Of a stretch of DNA of 64,000 nt, positions 49,639-57,895 are shown piece after piece. The stretch is from assembly GCA_965199055.1 (NCBI GenBank), contig CBDAQR010000004.1, positions 496,001-560,000 of the forward strand. Direction: 5' to 3'. The position numbers were made by a program, and so were the translations under genes. The DNA is from CBDAQR01 sp965199055 (GTDB lineage: Bacteria; Pseudomonadota; Gammaproteobacteria; Pseudomonadales; Halieaceae). Position 1 is the stretch's first letter. Each line of letters starts with the position of its first letter. A model generated the notes under the pieces. That model saw only the letters and a list, made by a program, of their open reading frames with translations. It had not been told where the DNA came from and did no database searches.

Positions 49639-50799
49639 ATGGCCTGGAATGAACCGGGTGGTAATGGCAACAAGCCGCGCGACCCCTGGGGCGGAGGCGA
49701 CCAGGGTCCACCCGACCTTGATGAGGCTTTGCAGAAGCTGAAGGAGAAATTCTCTGGCATCTTTGGCGGCAGCGGCGGTTCCTCCTCAGGTGGCGGCTCT
49801 GCCGGTGCAGCTGGCGGTGGGCTCATCATCACCGTATTGGTGATAGCGGCCGTGGCCTGGGCTCTTATGGGGTTCTATACGGTCGATCAGCAGGAGCGTG
49901 GTGTGGTGCTGCGCCTGGGTAAATATCACGCGACGGTGCAGCCTGGTCTGCAATGGAACCCTCCCATCGTGGATGAGGTGTTTCCAGTCAACGTGACGCG
50001 GGTCAACAACGCTACGTTTCGTGAGCAGATGCTGACTGAAGACGAAAACATCGTTGAGGTGAACCTGTCTGTCCAGTACGTCATTCAGAATGCCGAGGAT
50101 TTCGTTCTGCGTGTACGCGATCCGGAACGCAGCCTGACGAATGCCACTGAGAGTGCGCTGCGACATGTTGCGGGCGGCTCTGCCATGGACTACGTACTGA
50201 CCGATGGTCGTGCGCAACTCGCGATCGATGTGCGTGAGCGCCTGCAGCAATATCTGGACATGTACCGCACGGGCATCATGGTGTCCAAGGTGAACGTCGA
50301 CGACGCCAGGCCACCTGCTGAAGTGCAGGAAGCGTTCGATGACGTGATCAAGGCGCGCGAGGATGAAGAGCGGGTCAAGAATGAGGCACAGGCGTATGCC
50401 AATGGCGTGATTCCCGAAGCGCGCGGTCAGGCGCAGCGGGTGATTGAGGAAGCCAACGCCTATAAAGAACGGAAGATTGCTGAAGCAGAAGGTGACGCGG
50501 CGCGCTTTTCTGCGCTGCTCGCGGAATACCAGCGTGCGCCTGAGGTGACTCGTAAGCGCTTGTACCTGGAAACGGTGCAGGGTGTGATGCAGAACACCAG
50601 TAAGGTGATGGTCGACGTGGAAGGCGGCAACAACATGCTGTATCTGCCTCTCGATAGAATTATTGAGGAAAGCAGCCGGCAACGGACTACTACCGCGGCG
50701 CCCTCGGGCAGTGTGGATATTCGCGAGTTGACTGATCGGGTGGTCGATCAGCTGCGGCGCGATAATGCGGCCCGCTCAAGCGGCCGGGGAGGGCGTTAA
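49639..50799 (+). CDS. hflK: FtsH protease modulator HflK
   Basis: A 386-residue SPFH protein: Gly-rich cytoplasmic start (W-N-E-P-G-G-N-G-N-K-P-R-D-P-W-G), one helix (about 63-82), SPFH/band-7 domain (about 85-265) and long helix (about 230-320; coiled-coil with A-E-G-D-A-A-R-F), then a Ser/Thr tail. With HflC it forms a large periplasmic cage around FtsH. Starts 53 nt after hflX. Confidence 0.95.
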   Translation: MAWNEPGGNGNKPRDPWGGGDQGPPDLDEALQKLKEKFSGIFGGSGGSSSGGGSAGAAGGGLIITVLVIAAVAWALMGFYTVDQQERGVVLRLGKYHATVQPGLQWNPPIVDEVFPVNVTRVNNATFREQMLTEDENIVEVNLSVQYVIQNAEDFVLRVRDPERSLTNATESALRHVAGGSAMDYVLTDGRAQLAIDVRERLQQYLDMYRTGIMVSKVNVDDARPPAEVQEAFDDVIKAREDEERVKNEAQAYANGVIPEARGQAQRVIEEANAYKERKIAEAEGDAARFSALLAEYQRAPEVTRKRLYLETVQGVMQNTSKVMVDVEGGNNMLYLPLDRIIEESSRQRTTTAAPSGSVDIRELTDRVVDQLRRDNAARSSGRGGR

Positions 50800-50800
50800 T

Positions 50801-51673
50801 ATGAGTACCAAGAGCATAGTTGCAGTTGCAGTGGCCCTGTTTTCGCTGTGGATCCTGGGTAATGCGCTGTACATCGTGAAGGAAACCGAGCGTGCCGTAC
50901 TGCTACGCTTCGGTGAGGTAGTCATTCCCGATATCAAGCCCGGGCTGCACATTAAGATTCCCTTCGTCAATAACGTGCGCTACTTCGATGCGCGGGTATT
51001 GACGGTAGATGCACTGCCTGAGCGTTTCTTCACGCTGGAGCAGAAAGCGCTGGTAACCGACTCCTACGCCAAGTGGAGAGTCTCTGATGTGGAGAAATAC
51101 TACACGGCCACAGGCGGTGACGAGGCGCGGGCCAACGGACTGTTGGCGCAGCGCATCAATGACGGCCTGCGTAACCAGGTGGCGCGGCGAACCCTGCAGG
51201 AAGTGGTATCCGGCGAGCGTGATCTGCTGATGACCGATCTGACGACGGAGCTGAATGAAGTCACCCTGGATCAGTTGGGCATCGAAGTGGTGGATGTGCG
51301 CGTTAAGAAGATTGACCTGCCACCCGATGTAAGTGACTCGGTATTCCGTCGTATGAATGCTGAGCGGGAAAAGGAAGCGCGGGAACGTCGGTCTCAGGGT
51401 CGCGAGCTGGCAGAGGGTATTCGCGCAGCCGCTGACCGGGAAGTCACTGTGATCAAGGCGGGTGCCTACCGCGATGCGCAGTCCCTGCGCGGTGAGGGCG
51501 ACGCCCGCGCGGCGTCGATTTACGCCGAGGCGTATAACAAAGACAAGGATTTCTTTGCCTTTACCCGCAGCCTTCAGGCCTATGAAGAATCGTTCCAGAG
51601 TAAGGGCGATCTCTTGTTGCTAGAGCCTGACAGCGAATTCTTCAACTACCTGAAGGGTTCGGAAACCAAGTAA
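50801..51673 (+). CDS. hflC: FtsH protease modulator HflC
   Basis: The ATG at 50801, one nt after the hflK stop and behind GGGGAGGG, gives 290 residues. One N-terminal helix (about 4-24) and an SPFH domain (about 25-210; E-R-A-V-L-L-R-F-G-E-V, P-G-L-H-I-K-I-P-F) then a helical C-part with A-E-A-Y-N-K-D-K-D-F-F-A-F-x-R-S-L-x-A-Y, the HflC signature. Partner of HflK in regulating FtsH. Confidence 0.95.
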   Translation: MSTKSIVAVAVALFSLWILGNALYIVKETERAVLLRFGEVVIPDIKPGLHIKIPFVNNVRYFDARVLTVDALPERFFTLEQKALVTDSYAKWRVSDVEKYYTATGGDEARANGLLAQRINDGLRNQVARRTLQEVVSGERDLLMTDLTTELNEVTLDQLGIEVVDVRVKKIDLPPDVSDSVFRRMNAEREKEARERRSQGRELAEGIRAAADREVTVIKAGAYRDAQSLRGEGDARAASIYAEAYNKDKDFFAFTRSLQAYEESFQSKGDLLLLEPDSEFFNYLKGSETK

Positions 51674-51685
51674 TTTCGCCCGTCG

Positions 51686-51703
51686 CCCCCACTCCGGTGG
51701 GGG
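51686..51703 (+). terminator. Hairpin after hflC, possible terminator or mRNA 3' end
   Basis: CCCCCAC-TCCG-GTGGGGG (51686-51703) is a perfect 7-bp GC stem 12 nt after the hflC stop. It is followed by TCCCATTTACTT rather than a U-tract, so it may stop RNA polymerase poorly and act mainly as a 3'-end protecting structure. Confidence 0.55.
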
Positions 51704-51738
51704 TCCCATTTACTTGGGTATGACGGCCCCGACTGTGC

Positions 51739-51800
51739 TAGAATTCTGCAACCGTGAGGTTCCGGGTTTGTGAACAAGCCCTGGGGTCCACGGTTTTTTT
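51739..51800 (+). promoter_or_regulatory. Promoter and immediate terminator (short attenuator-like leader) before DUF2065-hisZ-purA
   Basis: A -10-like TAGAAT (51739-51744) predicts a start near 51751. The sequence that follows folds into one long hairpin: outer arms AACCGTG (51750-51756) and CACGGTT (51789-51795), inner arms GGGTTTG/CAAGCCC around TGAA, ending in seven T (51794-51800). That is a complete terminator only about 50 nt from the predicted start. It looks like an attenuator or a short self-terminating RNA; a good -35 is not visible. Confidence 0.5.
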
Positions 51801-51833
51801 GTGCGCGCTGTTTTTTCGGGGAGAATAATCGGC

Positions 51834-52025
51834 TTGGATGTATGGCACCAGTTGGCGGTAGCATTCGCGCTGGTCTTCATCATTGAGGGCATGGTGCCCT
51901 TTCTGGCCCCCGGACGTTGGCGCAATATGGTGAAAGTGCTGGCCGAACTTGATGACAGCACGATGAGGGGTATGGGTTTGTTCAGCATGGTGCTGGGACT
52001 GGCTCTGCTCTACCTGATTAACTGA
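51834..52025 (+). CDS. DUF2065 (YjeT-like) small inner-membrane protein
   Basis: The TTG at 51834 behind GGGGAG gives 63 residues starting at M-D-V-W-H-Q-L, as in YjeT relatives; a GTG at 51801 sits on the terminator U-tract and is disfavoured. Two helices (about 5-22 and 44-61) flank the conserved E-G-M-V-P-F-L-A-P-G-R-W-R. Function unknown; the gene is nearly always between hflC and hisZ/purA in this group. Confidence 0.85.
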   Translation: MDVWHQLAVAFALVFIIEGMVPFLAPGRWRNMVKVLAELDDSTMRGMGLFSMVLGLALLYLIN

Positions 52026-52037
52026 GGGTCCTGCGAC

Positions 52038-53177
52038 ATGACAACAGTAGACCGCTGGTTATTGCCCGACGGTATAGAGGAGGTTCTGCCCGCGCCCGCA
52101 GCGGAAGTCGAGCGGCTGCGCCGCACTCTGCTCGATCTGTATAGGGGTTGGGGCTACCAGTTAGTCATTCCGCCACTGGTAGAGTTTACCGAGTCGCTGT
52201 TGATAGGCCTCGGTGCCGACATCGACCTGCTGACCTATCGTATCACCGACCAGCTATCGGGGCGCAGCATGGGCATCCGTGCTGACATTACGCCTCAGGT
52301 GGCGCGAATCGACGCGCACAGCCTGCCCACGGAAGGTATCAACCGTTTCTGCTATGCAGGCAGTGTGCTGCACACCCGCTCCACCGCTCTGCTGGCGTCA
52401 CGCTCCCCCATCAATATCGGTGCCGAGTTGTATGGCGAACCCGGCCTGCATGCCGATATCGAGGTGATCTGCCTGATGCTGGAAACCCTGAAGGTCGCCG
52501 GCATCGAGGGTATCACTCTGGACCTGGGTCATGTCGGCATTTACCGCCGCCTGTTAGAGCGTAGCGCATTGGCTGGAGAAGCCGCCGATGCCGTGTTTGA
52601 CGCGCTACAGCGCAAGTCGTTACCCGATCTGGAACAGGCGCTGGAAGCCGTCGCAGATAACGCGGTTCGCCAACAGATTATGGAGCTGGCGCAGCTGCAT
52701 GGCGATGCCTCGGTGTTAGATCGTGCTGACTGGGCAACCGAAGAGGTGGCTGAGCTGATGCGCGTGGCGCAATCGATCGCCGCTCATTATCCCGAGGTGG
52801 AAATCTATTACGACCTGGCGGAACTGCGCGGCTATCACTATCACACGGGCCTGGTGTTTGCCGCCTATGTATCGGAGCACGGTCGTGCACTAGCTAATGG
52901 CGGGCGTTATGACGATGTGGGCGAGGTCTTTGGCCGTGCCCGCCCCGCCACCGGGTTCAGTGCCGATCTTAAGGCGCTATTAATGCTGCTGCCGGAACGG
53001 CAGGAAAAGGGCGCTGTATCTGCGCCGAGCGCTGCCGATGCCGCGCTGTGGATCGCGGTAGAAGACCTGCGAGCGGCAGGCGAGGTGGTGATTACTAGCC
53101 TCACCGGAGAAATAGACCCCCGTTGCGACCGCCAATTGGTGGAACGCGACGGGCAATGGAGTGTTGAGCCCTGCTGA
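52038..53177 (+). CDS. hisZ: ATP phosphoribosyltransferase regulatory subunit HisZ
   Basis: A 379-residue class II synthetase-like protein without anticodon domain. L-L-P-D-G-I-E-E-V-L-P start, motif 2-like F-C-Y-A-G-S-V-L-H-T (about 110-119) and Y-H-Y-H-T-G-L-V-F-A-A-Y (about 264-275) fit HisZ rather than HisS. HisZ pairs with short HisG to start histidine synthesis. Starts 12 nt after DUF2065; purA follows by 26 nt, linking purine and histidine routes. Confidence 0.94.
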   Translation: MTTVDRWLLPDGIEEVLPAPAAEVERLRRTLLDLYRGWGYQLVIPPLVEFTESLLIGLGADIDLLTYRITDQLSGRSMGIRADITPQVARIDAHSLPTEGINRFCYAGSVLHTRSTALLASRSPINIGAELYGEPGLHADIEVICLMLETLKVAGIEGITLDLGHVGIYRRLLERSALAGEAADAVFDALQRKSLPDLEQALEAVADNAVRQQIMELAQLHGDASVLDRADWATEEVAELMRVAQSIAAHYPEVEIYYDLAELRGYHYHTGLVFAAYVSEHGRALANGGRYDDVGEVFGRARPATGFSADLKALLMLLPERQEKGAVSAPSAADAALWIAVEDLRAAGEVVITSLTGEIDPRCDRQLVERDGQWSVEPC

Positions 53178-53203
53178 GCAGGGACGAATCGAGAGAAATC
53201 GAT

Positions 53204-54499
53204 ATGAGTAAGAACGTTGTCGTGCTCGGTACCCAATGGGGTGATGAGGGCAAGGGCAAAATTGTTGATCTGTTGACCGATCAGGCCGAAGCGGTAGTGC
53301 GCTTTCAGGGTGGTCATAACGCGGGTCACACCCTCGTCATCGAGGGAGAGAAGACGGTTCTACACCTGATTCCTTCCGGTATTCTGCGAGAGGGCGTGCT
53401 GTGCTTGATTGGCAATGGTGTGGTGCTGTCGCCCGAGGCGCTGCTCAAAGAGATCGCGGAGCTGGAACAGCGTGACGTGCCGGTACGTGAACGACTTCGG
53501 ATTAGCCCGGCGTGCCCTCTGATCCTGCCTTATCACGTGGCATTGGATCAGGCGCGCGAGGCCGCACGCGGCAAAGATAAAATCGGCACTACCGGTCGCG
53601 GTATTGGTCCTGCCTACGAGGACAAAGTGGCGCGGCGTGGCCTGCGCCTCGGAGACCTGATGGACGAAGGCCGCTTTACCGAAAAGCTGCGCACGGTGCT
53701 GGGGTACCATAATTTTCAGCTCACGGAGTACTACAAGGCGGAGGCGGTTGATTTTCAGTCTACGCTGGATGAGGCGCTAACGATGGCTGAGCAGCTTCGC
53801 CCCATGGTGGCGGATGTGACATCCATGCTCCATCAGTATCGTGAGCGAGGCGCAAAGATTCTTTTCGAGGGTGCCCAGGGTTCGCTGCTGGATATTGACC
53901 ATGGGACTTATCCCTTTGTGACCTCTTCTAATACCACTGCGGGTGGCACCGCCACTGGCAGTGGGTTTGGCCCCTTGTATCTCGATTATGTCCTCGGTAT
54001 CACCAAGGCCTACACCACGCGGGTAGGCTCAGGTCCATTCCCTACGGAACTGTTCGATAGCACGGGTGAGCACCTGGCCACGAAGGGACATGAGTTTGGC
54101 GCTACCACTGGCCGGCCGCGGCGCTGTGGCTGGTTTGATGCGGTGGCGCTGCGCAATGCGGTGCAGATTAACAGCGTTTCCGGGCTATGCCTGACCAAGC
54201 TCGACGTATTGGACGGCCTGGAAGAGATACAAATTTGCGTGGGCTACCACGACGCTAACGGGCAGGCGGTGGCTAATCCTGTAGACAGCGACGACTACGA
54301 GGGCCTCGAACCCGTTTACGAGCAGGTGCCTGGCTGGAGCGAATCGACCATTGGTGCCAAATCGCTGGAGGAGCTTCCTGACAATGCCCGAGCCTATATT
54401 GCCCGCATTGAGCAGGTGGTTGGAGCGCCAATCGACGTGATTTCAACGGGTCCCGATCGTGTGGAAACGATCGTATTGAGGCACCCGTTTGGGGGCTGA
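53204..54499 (+). CDS. purA: Adenylosuccinate synthetase
   Basis: A 431-residue enzyme converting IMP and aspartate to adenylosuccinate using GTP. G-x4-G-K type loop G-T-Q-W-G-D-E-G-K-G-K (about 8-18), G-G-H-N-A-G-H-T (about 38-45), T-T-G-R-G-I-G-P-A-Y (about 130-139) and G-R-P-R-R-C-G-W (about 303-310) are all conserved. Followed by a strong terminator. Confidence 0.97.
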   Translation: MSKNVVVLGTQWGDEGKGKIVDLLTDQAEAVVRFQGGHNAGHTLVIEGEKTVLHLIPSGILREGVLCLIGNGVVLSPEALLKEIAELEQRDVPVRERLRISPACPLILPYHVALDQAREAARGKDKIGTTGRGIGPAYEDKVARRGLRLGDLMDEGRFTEKLRTVLGYHNFQLTEYYKAEAVDFQSTLDEALTMAEQLRPMVADVTSMLHQYRERGAKILFEGAQGSLLDIDHGTYPFVTSSNTTAGGTATGSGFGPLYLDYVLGITKAYTTRVGSGPFPTELFDSTGEHLATKGHEFGATTGRPRRCGWFDAVALRNAVQINSVSGLCLTKLDVLDGLEEIQICVGYHDANGQAVANPVDSDDYEGLEPVYEQVPGWSESTIGAKSLEELPDNARAYIARIEQVVGAPIDVISTGPDRVETIVLRHPFGG

Positions 54500-54522
54500 A
54501 CTGCCTTGTCTGGCTTGATCGA

Positions 54523-54545
54523 AGGGGGCTGAGGCCCCCTTTTTT
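54523..54545 (+). terminator. Rho-independent terminator after purA
   Basis: AGGGGGC-TGAG-GCCCCCT (54523-54540), a perfect 7-bp GC stem with a tetraloop, then six T. It lies 23 nt after the purA stop and closes the DUF2065-hisZ-purA unit. Confidence 0.93.
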
Positions 54546-54810
54546 GTGCCTGCGTGGCGCGCCGCAGGGGCGCATTCTGTGATCTACTTCTCACTCTTAC
54601 TATCAATAGTGTAGTTGAGGTTTACGAAAAATATGCATATATAAATTCAATAAAAACAATAACTTATTGAGTTTACTAATTTTTATGTAGTGAAATACTC
54701 AGTATTTTCGGAACCGCGTCACAGATTTGAAACACCAGCATTGTCGTTAACTCGGCGGCGTGAATAATAGCCTCCAACGAAACGCGAACACACCTTTGGA
54801 GGTGACCAAA
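54546..54810 (+). promoter_or_regulatory. AT-rich control region and folding leader of the pilin-like cluster
   Basis: Between about 54590 and 54710 the base composition turns strongly AT-rich compared with the genes on both sides, fitting silencer binding and a regulated promoter. It contains two perfect odd palindromes: CAATAA-C-TTATTG (54657-54669) and AAATACT-C-AGTATTT (54693-54707). Nearer the gene, CCTCCAA (54771-54777) is complementary to TTGGAGG (54796-54802), which contains the ribosome binding site; CACCT (54791-54795) can instead pair with AGGTG (54800-54804). A clear -35/-10 pair was not picked out. Confidence 0.6.
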
Positions 54811-55368
54811 ATGAAATTGAAGCGAATAGCACAAACCACGGCTTTGGGTACCTTGCTGATGAGCGGCCAACTGATGGCTGCCGACGGCGACCTATCAACT
54901 ACCGATTCAAGCGCGACCGCCGAAGTGCGCGCCACCATTCCTCAAATGGTGCGCGTGACTGGTTTCGGTGGCGGCGACGATGCCTTTGAACTGGGTACCT
55001 ATGACCCTGCCGCTCCGGGTGCCATGGTGGCGACCGAAGACTTCTGCGTCTATCGGAATAAAGACTCCGGTACTTACCAGTTGAAGTTGGAAGGTGACGG
55101 CGGCCTGGTGGCTGGCGATGAATTCCGCATTGCCACTGCGACCGATGAGCTGGATTACACCGTGCAGTTCGGCGCTGACGAAAACGTTCTTAGCGCATAC
55201 AACACGCCTGGCACGGTGTTGACCAATCTCGCGGCAAACACGGTCGACGCAGCCTGCTCCAGTGGTGTGAAGGCGGGTGTTGAGATCACTGTTTCTGATG
55301 CGGACGCCCTGGCGGCGCGTGCCGGTAGCTACACCGGTGATCTGATTGTCACGGTGACGGTCGAGTAA
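54811..55368 (+). CDS. Secreted pilin-like/spore-coat-U-like protein A (one domain)
   Basis: The ATG at 54811, behind TTTGGAGGTG, gives 185 residues with a signal peptide (M-K-L-K-R-I-A-Q ... Q-L-M-A-A, cleavage about 24). The mature beta-rich domain has E-V-R-A-T-I-P-Q-M-V-R-V-T-G, then F-C-V-Y-R-N-K-D-S-G-T-Y, a second Cys (A-A-C-S-S-G), and ends A-G-S-Y-T-G-D-L-I-V-T-V-T-V-E. Paired Cys plus this C-terminal strand resemble spore-coat-U/fimbrial-type or DUF4402 subunits. No chaperone or usher gene lies in the window, so export and assembly are unexplained. Confidence 0.75.
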   Translation: MKLKRIAQTTALGTLLMSGQLMAADGDLSTTDSSATAEVRATIPQMVRVTGFGGGDDAFELGTYDPAAPGAMVATEDFCVYRNKDSGTYQLKLEGDGGLVAGDEFRIATATDELDYTVQFGADENVLSAYNTPGTVLTNLAANTVDAACSSGVKAGVEITVSDADALAARAGSYTGDLIVTVTVE

Positions 55369-55398
55369 TCGACTTGCGCAGGTTTGAGGTTGACCGTG

Positions 55399-56421
55399 AT
55401 GGCTTCCCGCAACATCCTGCCCCGGCTTTTAACTGTGGGTCTGGGCCTGGCTCTGCTTTTCGGCAGCAGCCTCGCTCAGGCGTTTATCAATAACCCTAAT
55501 TACCGCTCAGGCGCATTTGATTATGGCGTGTGGGCAAATTCTGGAGACATCCGCATCCAGTCTCCCCGGCGCTGTGTGATGTCTACCGATGGCGTCAACA
55601 ATAGCTCCGGCAACCCCACCAATTACACCGTCACTGCAACTATGACTACCGGCGATGGCGTGTTTCAGCTGACTCAGGTTGGCGGTGATGGCATCGGCCA
55701 GGAAGCCATCCCCATGACCTTGCAGTACCAGTGGAATGACGATGTGACCTCTACCACCGAGGCGCTTGGCTATGGGGTGGCGAGCAACCCGCATCTCGGC
55801 GGAATCAAGGTGGGCAGCGTAGTATGCTCCATCAATGGCGTGAGGGTGAACAATGGCCGTCTCGTGATTCTCATTAACGAGGCCGACTTGCTCGCCGCAG
55901 AGAATGGCGTCTACGAAGGCTACCTGAGCATTACCCATACCGGTGGCGTTGGCATGGGGCAGAGTAGAACTCGCAACAACGTAAAAGTGTCGTTACAGAA
56001 GGCCAGTACGGCGATCCAGATTCGTAAGTTGGGTACCGTGAACCTGGGTACCTGGAATGGCAATAGCGCCTTTATCGACGACCGGGAGGCCTACTGTGTC
56101 TACTCAAGCACAGGTGCTTACCGTATAACCGCCTCTTCGACCACCGAAGGCTCTGGCGGTGCGGGCACCTTCGGTATCGAACACTCTGTCCTGGCAGGTC
56201 GTAAGATCGATTACGACTTGTTTCTGGACGACGACAGGAACGCTGAGAACGGCGGACTGGCTATTACCAACGGCGGCACCCTCACCGGGTTTACCGGCAC
56301 CACCTCGAGTAACTGCCCCGGCAATAACGCGGCGCTGTACGTCAAAACCACCAGCGATCTATCCATGGCTCGAGCCGGCGCCTACGTCAGCGAGCTCACT
56401 CTCACCGTCGAACCCGAGTAA
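55399..56421 (+). CDS. Secreted pilin-like protein B (two domains)
   Basis: The ATG at 55399 gives 340 residues with a signal peptide (leader ends S-L-A-Q-A, about 26); an in-frame TTG at 55384 is less likely. The mature part is two related beta domains. The first has R-C-V-M-S, S-V-V-C-S-I-N and A-E-N-G-V-Y-E-G-Y-L-S-I; the second has A-Y-C-V-Y-S-S-T-G-A-Y, S-S-N-C-P-G and R-A-G-A-Y-V-S-E-L-T-L-T-V-E-P-E. The second matches gene A-type domains, the first is divergent. It lies 30 nt after A. Likely a larger subunit, perhaps a tip or anchor of the same structure. Confidence 0.72.
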   Translation: MASRNILPRLLTVGLGLALLFGSSLAQAFINNPNYRSGAFDYGVWANSGDIRIQSPRRCVMSTDGVNNSSGNPTNYTVTATMTTGDGVFQLTQVGGDGIGQEAIPMTLQYQWNDDVTSTTEALGYGVASNPHLGGIKVGSVVCSINGVRVNNGRLVILINEADLLAAENGVYEGYLSITHTGGVGMGQSRTRNNVKVSLQKASTAIQIRKLGTVNLGTWNGNSAFIDDREAYCVYSSTGAYRITASSTTEGSGGAGTFGIEHSVLAGRKIDYDLFLDDDRNAENGGLAITNGGTLTGFTGTTSSNCPGNNAALYVKTTSDLSMARAGAYVSELTLTVEPE

Positions 56422-56539
56422 GTACGCACTTACTTACAGAATGTTGGCGTCCGCGGTCATGCCGCTGGCGTGCTCGGCCATGCTGTTCTTCCCGTGTTAG
56501 GCGCATCCTGCACCTGTCGTCGGCGTAAGGCCGAATGAC

Positions 56540-56553
56540 AGCCCTTCGGGGCT
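56540..56553 (+). other. UUCG-tetraloop hairpin between genes B and C
   Basis: AGCCC-TTCG-GGGCT (56540-56553) is a perfect 5-bp stem closed by the very stable TTCG loop, in the 158-nt gap between B and C. There is no U-tract after it. It may mark an RNA processing or stability point letting gene C be expressed at a different level. Confidence 0.55.
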
Positions 56554-56579
56554 TACACACAGCGTAAAGGAGCAATGTT

Positions 56580-57155
56580 ATGAATCTCAAAAACTTGTTG
56601 TCCGTTGCAGCGCTGGCTCCGCTTGCATTGAGCGGTGCTGCGATGGCAGATACTCAACAGGGTGAACTGTCCACCAGTTCTTCCAACGGTGAAGTCATGA
56701 TCACCACCACTGTGCCGCGCATGGTGATGGTCTCTGGTTTGCAGGATATGGATTTTGGAACCTATGCACCCGGTGCTACCGCCATCACCAATGGCTACTG
56801 GGAGAACGAGCAGGTGTTCTGTGTATTCCGTAACTCGGATGCCGCTCACTATTCCATCACCTTCGACGGCAGCGTAACGCCCGGTGAATTCTCGCTGGCA
56901 GGTTCCGGTTCGAACGAGCTGGAGTACGAAGTGGATTTCTCTGACGACAGTTCTATCGGTTCCGGTTCTTGGGGCGGTGTGAGCGCTGGAGACGAGGTGA
57001 CTGGTCAACAGGTAGGTAACAATGGTGCCATCGACTGCTCCAATGCAGGCGCGCGTACGGCTGGCCTCAAGGTGAAGTTTCTTGAGACTGATATCCAGAC
57101 CGCATTTGACGACACCTACACGGGTGATCTGAAGATCACGGTTCAGCCTGAATAA
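56580..57155 (+). CDS. Secreted pilin-like protein C (one domain)
   Basis: A 191-residue protein with AAAGGAG before the ATG, signal peptide ending S-G-A-A-M-A (about 21), then E-V-M-I-T-T-T-V-P-R-M-V-M-V-S-G, F-C-V-F-R-N-S-D-A-A-H-Y, I-D-C-S-N-A-G and a C-terminal T-Y-T-G-D-L-K-I-T-V-Q-P-E. Clear paralogue of A. Its own strong ribosome site and the terminator that follows suggest it may be the most abundant subunit. Confidence 0.75.
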   Translation: MNLKNLLSVAALAPLALSGAAMADTQQGELSTSSSNGEVMITTTVPRMVMVSGLQDMDFGTYAPGATAITNGYWENEQVFCVFRNSDAAHYSITFDGSVTPGEFSLAGSGSNELEYEVDFSDDSSIGSGSWGGVSAGDEVTGQQVGNNGAIDCSNAGARTAGLKVKFLETDIQTAFDDTYTGDLKITVQPE

Positions 57156-57172
57156 GCCCTCCAGGTCTTGTA

Positions 57173-57199
57173 AAGCCCGGCTTTGCCGGGCTTTTTTTT
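57173..57199 (+). terminator. Rho-independent terminator after gene C
   Basis: AAGCCCGGC-TTT-GCCGGGCTT (57173-57193), a perfect 9-bp stem, followed by T8. One of the strongest in the window; it ends the A-B-C unit 17 nt after C, so D-E needs read-through or its own promoter in 57200-57307. Confidence 0.94.
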
Positions 57200-57307
57200 G
57201 CCTTGGCGATACTGGCGTTTACGGTCAATGCTCTGGCGCACAGCGCCATCTTCAGGGTAGCCGCTCAGGCGTATGTTGGGTTTGATTATTAGTAGCAGGA
57301 AAGAACG

Positions 57308-57895
57308 GTGTCATTTAGATTTTGCAAGCAATCAGAGCACAGAGAACGTGTGAACAGCGGCATAGCGTCGCTGGTCATCGGCGTTCTGCTGCTGTTTGCC
57401 TGTGACCATCTGATCGGTGCCGAAAACGAGGCTGACTCCCGTATCACGTTCTCGATTGCTGAGCAGATCAGCATCTCGCAACTGCAAGACTTTGACTTTA
57501 ACTACGACCCGGCCGTGAATGGCACCTCTGGCCCCTGGCGCCAGACCAAAGACTTCTGTGTGTACCGCAGCGGCAATGGTGGCGCCTACGATATTTATTT
57601 CAATGGCGATGACGGTACGGGGAGCACCGGGGATGGCGCCGCATTTGCGGTGGGTAATGGCAGCAATCCGGTGATTCCCTACGATGTGCTTTACAACTAC
57701 GACGGGTCTGGCAGTACGCCTTTGCTGATGCAACCTGGCAGCAGCAATCAGGCGTGGGGTGTTGGGGACGATACAGACAAAAATTGTGGCAGTCAGCGTG
57801 CGCAGCTAAGTATCGAATTTGACACCGGGCGCCTGGCTCAGTCGCATGAAGGTACCTATAGGGGGACGCTCTATGTCACTGTCTCTCCGCGCTAA
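57308..57895 (+). CDS. Secreted pilin-like protein D (one domain)
   Basis: A 195-residue protein from a GTG at 57308 (AGGA upstream); a GTG at 57350 would give a more usual leader length (N-S-G-I-A-S-L-V-I-G-V-L-L-L-F-A). Mature domain: D-S-R-I-T-F-S-I-A-E-Q-I-S-I-S, F-C-V-Y-R-S-G-N-G-G-A-Y, K-N-C-G-S-Q-R and T-Y-R-G-T-L-Y-V-T-V-S-P-R. Paralogue of A and C. Its 3' end overlaps gene E by 23 nt. Confidence 0.72.
   Translation: MSFRFCKQSEHRERVNSGIASLVIGVLLLFACDHLIGAENEADSRITFSIAEQISISQLQDFDFNYDPAVNGTSGPWRQTKDFCVYRSGNGGAYDIYFNGDDGTGSTGDGAAFAVGNGSNPVIPYDVLYNYDGSGSTPLLMQPGSSNQAWGVGDDTDKNCGSQRAQLSIEFDTGRLAQSHEGTYRGTLYVTVSPR

Noticed and set aside
49786..50682. 298-codon minus-strand frame within hflK
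   Set aside because: Antisense shadow of the SPFH domain.
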